This document shows positions 31,323-32,693 of a DNA stretch of 32,693 nt, piece after piece (within the stretch, counting starts at the first letter, position 1; each line of letters opens with the position of its first letter). This stretch comes from an uncultured Ruminococcus sp. (GTDB lineage: Bacteria > Bacillota > Clostridia > Oscillospirales > Ruminococcaceae), in assembly GCA_947178195.1 (NCBI GenBank), contig CAMWXM010000004.1, forward strand, positions 1-32,693, written 5' to 3'. A program made the position numbers and the translations under genes. The notes under the pieces are model-generated. The model saw nothing but the letters and a program-made list of their open reading frames with translations. It did not search any database and was not told the origin of the DNA.

Positions 31323-31351
31323 ATTTTAACACTAAATTTTATATTTGTCAA
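31323..31351 (-). promoter_or_regulatory. Promoter of the T-box-asnS-asnA operon
   Basis: On the minus strand TTGACA (31351-31346), 17-bp spacer, TAAAAT (31328-31323) preceded by TG (TGTTAAAAT). Its -35 is 24 bp from the divergent hpt -35. Confidence 0.8.
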
Positions 31352-31375
31352 GTTTTTTGCACAAAATTTTTGAGG

Positions 31376-31404
31376 TTGATTTTGTCGGAAAAAGCTGTTA
31401 TAAT
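31376..31404 (+). promoter_or_regulatory. Promoter of hpt
   Basis: TTGATT (31376-31381), 17-bp spacer, TATAAT (31399-31404) preceded by TG (TGTTATAAT). Confidence 0.75.
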
Positions 31405-31427
31405 TATTTTTAAAAGGAGTGTTTGAA

Positions 31428-31976
31428 ATGGAAATCAAAAGCCTAGAAGAATACAATAATAAAATAAAAAAAATTATTATTACAGCGGAAGAAATTCACA
31501 AGGAAATCGACAGGGCAGCCGACTATATAAACAGCTTGTATGACGGTACGCCTATTCTTCTGGTAAGCATACTTAAAGGTGCGTTTTTGTTTATGGCTGA
31601 TGTGTGCAGGCGGGTAGCTGTTCCGTGCGAGATTGGTTTCATGTGCGCAAAAAGCTACTATAACAGTACAGTTTCCACAGGCGAGGTGAAGCTGACAATG
31701 GATATAGAACAGGATATAAGTCGTTATCATGTGGTTATTATTGAAGATATTGTCGATACAGGAAGAACACTGAGCGAGGTTGTAAAGCTTCTTAAAAAAC
31801 GTATGCCTGTTTCACTGACAGTTGTTACTCTTTTAGATAAACCTTCAAGGAGAGCTGTGGACTTTGAACCGGATATGTCGTTGTTTACTATCCCTGATGA
31901 ATTTGTTGTCGGATACGGACTTGACTGTGGAGAATTTTTTAGGAATCTTCCATATATAGCAGTTTACGGCGAATGA
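31428..31976 (+). CDS. hpt: Hypoxanthine phosphoribosyltransferase
   Basis: HPRT salvages hypoxanthine and guanine with PRPP. The 182-residue product has the LLVSILKGAFLFMADV segment, the PRPP-binding VVIIEDIVDTGRTL motif (about residues 103-116) and the DEFVVGYGLDCGEFFRNLPYIAVY C-terminal signature. ATG 31428 has AAAGGAG 8 nt upstream; a GTG at 31419 overlaps that site and is not used. It is a single-gene unit divergent from the asnS operon. Confidence 0.96.
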   Translation: MEIKSLEEYNNKIKKIIITAEEIHKEIDRAADYINSLYDGTPILLVSILKGAFLFMADVCRRVAVPCEIGFMCAKSYYNSTVSTGEVKLTMDIEQDISRYHVVIIEDIVDTGRTLSEVVKLLKKRMPVSLTVVTLLDKPSRRAVDFEPDMSLFTIPDEFVVGYGLDCGEFFRNLPYIAVYGE

Positions 31977-31995
31977 TTTTTGTTGCAATTTTACA

Positions 31996-32024
31996 TTGAC
32001 AATTTGCCATAACTGTGGTATAAT
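31996..32024 (+). promoter_or_regulatory. Consensus promoter of the lipoprotein gene
   Basis: TTGACA (31996-32001), 17-bp spacer, TATAAT (32019-32024) with upstream TG (TGGTATAAT): a full consensus sigma-A site. Confidence 0.88.
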
Positions 32025-32076
32025 GCTATTTATGTGATAGAAGATTATCATAAATTAAGTTTATAGGAGTTTTAAA

Positions 32077-32505
32077 ATGAAAAAATTATTTGGTATGATA
32101 GCAGCACTTGCTATGTCGGTAACTTGTCTTACAGCTTGCGGCAGCAGCGAAGACGCTTTTGTAGGTAAGTGGGAATGCAAGGAAATGAATATGGAAGGTA
32201 TGACTATTTCTGACGAATTTATGGGAATACCTGTTGCTGTAATGGCTCAGATGGAACTCAAAGATGATAAAACCGGTACGGTATCTTCGGTCGGAGAAGA
32301 AGCGGAAAGCTTTGAATGGGAAGTAAAAGATGATGATACTATAATTGCAACGCTTGACGGCGAAGAGGTTGAATTCAAAAAAGACGGCGATCTTATTACA
32401 ATGGAAATTGATGGCGCAAAGACAGTATTGACAAAGGTTGATAAATTTACAGAATTTGACGCTTCTGCACTTGAAGATCTTGGCGATGTTCCAGATATTG
32501 AATAA
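32077..32505 (+). CDS. Small lipoprotein of unknown function
   Basis: A 142-residue secreted lipoprotein. The signal peptide ends in the lipobox LTAC (Cys21), so it should be anchored to the outer face of the membrane. The mature part is acidic and begins DAFVGKWECKEMN, followed by alternating short strands (MELKDDKTGTVSS, WEVKDDDTIIATLDGEEVEF, KDGDLITMEID), suggesting a small lipocalin-like or related beta-barrel domain, which I infer only from the strand pattern. It is a single-gene unit with a full consensus promoter and a strong terminator, so abundant expression is likely. Confidence 0.85.
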   Translation: MKKLFGMIAALAMSVTCLTACGSSEDAFVGKWECKEMNMEGMTISDEFMGIPVAVMAQMELKDDKTGTVSSVGEEAESFEWEVKDDDTIIATLDGEEVEFKKDGDLITMEIDGAKTVLTKVDKFTEFDASALEDLGDVPDIE

Positions 32506-32528
32506 GTCTTAATATTAGATCTTATCAT

Positions 32529-32563
32529 AATAAAGAGCAGTTTGATGATAACTGCTCTTTATT
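32529..32563. terminator. Terminator after the lipoprotein gene
   Basis: AATAAAGAGCAGTT (32529-32542) pairs perfectly over 14 bp with AACTGCTCTTTATT (32550-32563). The following tract is ATTATTTATT-like rather than pure T; a stem this strong probably works in both directions. Confidence 0.85.
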
Positions 32564-32640
32564 ATTTATTGCATTTTTATATACAAAATTCTTGGAAAAT
32601 TGTACAAAATGCTAAAATGCAAAAAAATGCAGAAAAACTG

Positions 32641-32669
32641 TTGACAAGTGAGAAAAAAGGTGATATAAT
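32641..32669 (+). promoter_or_regulatory. Perfect consensus promoter at the right edge
   Basis: TTGACA (32641-32646), 17-bp spacer, TATAAT (32664-32669), with TG at 32661-32662, and A-rich sequence upstream. The transcript would begin near 32676 and run out of the window, so its target is unknown. Confidence 0.88.
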
Positions 32670-32693
32670 AAAAAAGCTGTCGAGGGAGAGCGA

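Overview
The window reads as a chromosomal segment of a low-to-moderate GC Gram-positive anaerobe of the class Clostridia, most likely a Ruminococcus-type member of the Oscillospiraceae. This is an inference from several features: a secreted pectin lyase with a Thr-rich linker and a C-terminal dockerin (cellulosome style), rpsD lying inside the alpha ribosomal cluster, a KOW-domain gene between map and infA, a MurT/GatD-type pair, a YtaF-like protein, a PduL phosphotransacylase and an asparagine T-box. The linker style resembles R. flavefaciens, but the species cannot be fixed from the sequence alone. No CRISPR array, insertion sequence, tRNA or rRNA gene was seen.

Layout. Positions 1-1952: the 3' part of a membrane-protein gene, then an RluA-type pseudouridine synthase whose frame runs without a stop into luxS. 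Positions 2025-3452: an extended -10 promoter and a secreted LysM-G5-M23 cell-wall endopeptidase. Positions 3508-19493: one very long S10-spc-alpha operon (rpsJ to rplQ, 32 genes including secY, adk, map, a KOW protein, infA, the short rpmJ and rpoA). It starts from a strong promoter followed by a 320-nt structured leader containing an intrinsic terminator, and ends in a strong terminator. Positions 19586-23083: a single-gene unit for a two-catalytic-domain (PL1 + PL9) pectate lyase with dockerin. Positions 23100-23381: a tiny orphan gene with its own promoter and terminator, flanked by a 12-bp inverted repeat. Positions 23419-25580: a murT-gatD-like pair in which the glutaminase subunit has lost its catalytic residues. 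Positions 25650-27290: divergent ytaF-like and biotin ligase genes. Positions 27302-31351: leftward genes pduL, a DUF4240 protein, asnA and asnS, the last two under an Asn (AAC) T-box. Positions 31376-32563: hpt and a small lipoprotein, each with its own promoter. The right edge ends just after another perfect consensus promoter.

How the genes fit together. Most of the window is translation and secretion housekeeping, controlled at the level of RNA: an attenuator-like leader for S10, a T-box for asparagine supply and charging, and several TAATG overlaps with embedded Shine-Dalgarno sites. The accessory content is cell envelope and plant polysaccharide use. The observations most worth following up are the degenerate MurT/GatD pair, the stop-less rluA-luxS junction (one A away from a normal stop), the terminator inside the S10 leader, and the inverted-repeat-flanked orphan gene.
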